Assembly: GCA_964019415.1 (NCBI GenBank)
Contig: CAXHTE010000019.1
Location: 36,376-100,375, forward strand
Reading direction: 5' to 3'
Length of the DNA stretch: 64,000 nucleotides
DNA from: Ianthella basta
Taxonomy: Eukaryota; Porifera; Demospongiae; Verongiida; Ianthellidae
A program made the translations under genes and the position numbers. Positions 63,423 through 64,000 of the stretch are shown here, in pieces. Position 1 is the first letter of the stretch, and each line of letters begins with the position of its first letter. The notes under the pieces are model-generated. The model ran no database searches. It was not told the DNA's origin and worked only from the letters and a program-made list of their open reading frames with translations.

Positions 63423-64000
63423 CTGCATGGCAATAAGGTTAGCACTGAACATACATTTTAGAGGCACCTGCTAACTAAACTACTGCTTTAAAAGTTTGAA
63501 ATCATAAAATGTAATAGTCCAACACAAGTAGTGATGATAGCCATAAATACCACTCACAATTCATGCAAAGCTCACAGATATACACTGACACTGTCAATGC
63601 ATATTATGGCTATGTTTATACTGGCAATGTTTCACTGGCAGTCATTATAGCTCAATACATGCAGTTTACATATCACGCTTTTTGGCAACTAATCCTACTG
63701 TGTTTCATGACATTCCGTTCAGAGCTAAAGGAGTATATCCCGGACAACGAAATTGTGCATTATGTTTATTATAATAAGATTATAATCTCAGCACATGGTC
63801 CTTTTGTAAGACTGTTTCTAGACAACCTCGCCATCAAATCTCTTCATTCAAAGGGCAACACACTTAATTGGCAAATGTTAAGGTGTATCACCAATTCATT
63901 TCTGTGATCTTACATAATAAGTAGAGCAGGGAATTGAACGGCTTTGGTCGTGTTTTCCCATAGAATAGATTCCAACCAAGCAAGCAGGCCTGGCAGTAGT
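63423..64000 (-). other. Start of the inferred 5' intron of gene C
   Basis: The acceptor tgccatgcag precedes 16 noncoding bases and the ATG. Sequence to about 63660 resembles the start of the A and B introns (gaggcacctgctaactaaac). From about 63670 it is different and carries the segment shared with 30409-30485. No gene seen. Confidence 0.45.

Overview
The window is eukaryotic: genes with GT-AG introns and good consensus donors, long AC/TG microsatellites and many DNA transposons and miniature elements. The protein families (ubiquitin-like repeats fused to a Roc/COR-type GTPase and death domains, and a RING/TRAF-type zinc-finger protein) together with dense duplicated repeats suggest an early-branching metazoan. 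A demosponge is my best guess and a cnidarian is an alternative. This is inferred from protein families, not from a marker gene.

The backbone is a tandem array of one large gene family, all on the minus strand. Unit A (left edge to about 7.7 kb) shows only the ubiquitin-repeat part and the 5' intron of a gene that runs out of the window; it carries a 14-base frameshifting deletion. Unit B (about 8.2 to 34.6 kb) is the most complete. It has a 5' noncoding exon, an 11.4 kb intron loaded with transposons, one 5.95 kb coding exon with 16 ubiquitin-like repeats, a P-loop GTPase and a COR-like region, then five small exons with two death domains. A further death-domain module lies downstream. A ghost unit at about 46.3-47.6 kb keeps only a diverged 5' intron and first exon. 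Unit C (about 48 to 63.4 kb, with its first exon beyond the right edge) matches unit B but has 13 repeats and a 289-base deletion that truncates the first death domain and fuses two exons.

Between B and the ghost unit (34.7-46.3 kb) lies a mobile-element-rich block: a long-inverted-repeat composite, a retroelement protein remnant, an element flanked by a 5-base duplication, a 763-base tandem duplication, a RING/TRAF-like gene on the plus strand, a triplicated repeat and a RecQ-like fragment. The 5' intron of gene B holds a nested hAT element, a foldback miniature element and a piggyBac relic, all located by comparison with the shorter intron of unit A.

Likely biology (inference): the proteins would be large cytosolic signalling scaffolds. 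A covalent, largely uncleavable chain of ubiquitin-like domains replaces the usual N-terminal repeats of a Roco/NLR-like switch, with death domains as output. Rapid duplication, repeat-number change and decay of copies are typical of innate-immune receptor families. All exon models come from splice-site consensus, reading phase and paralogue comparison, without transcript data.
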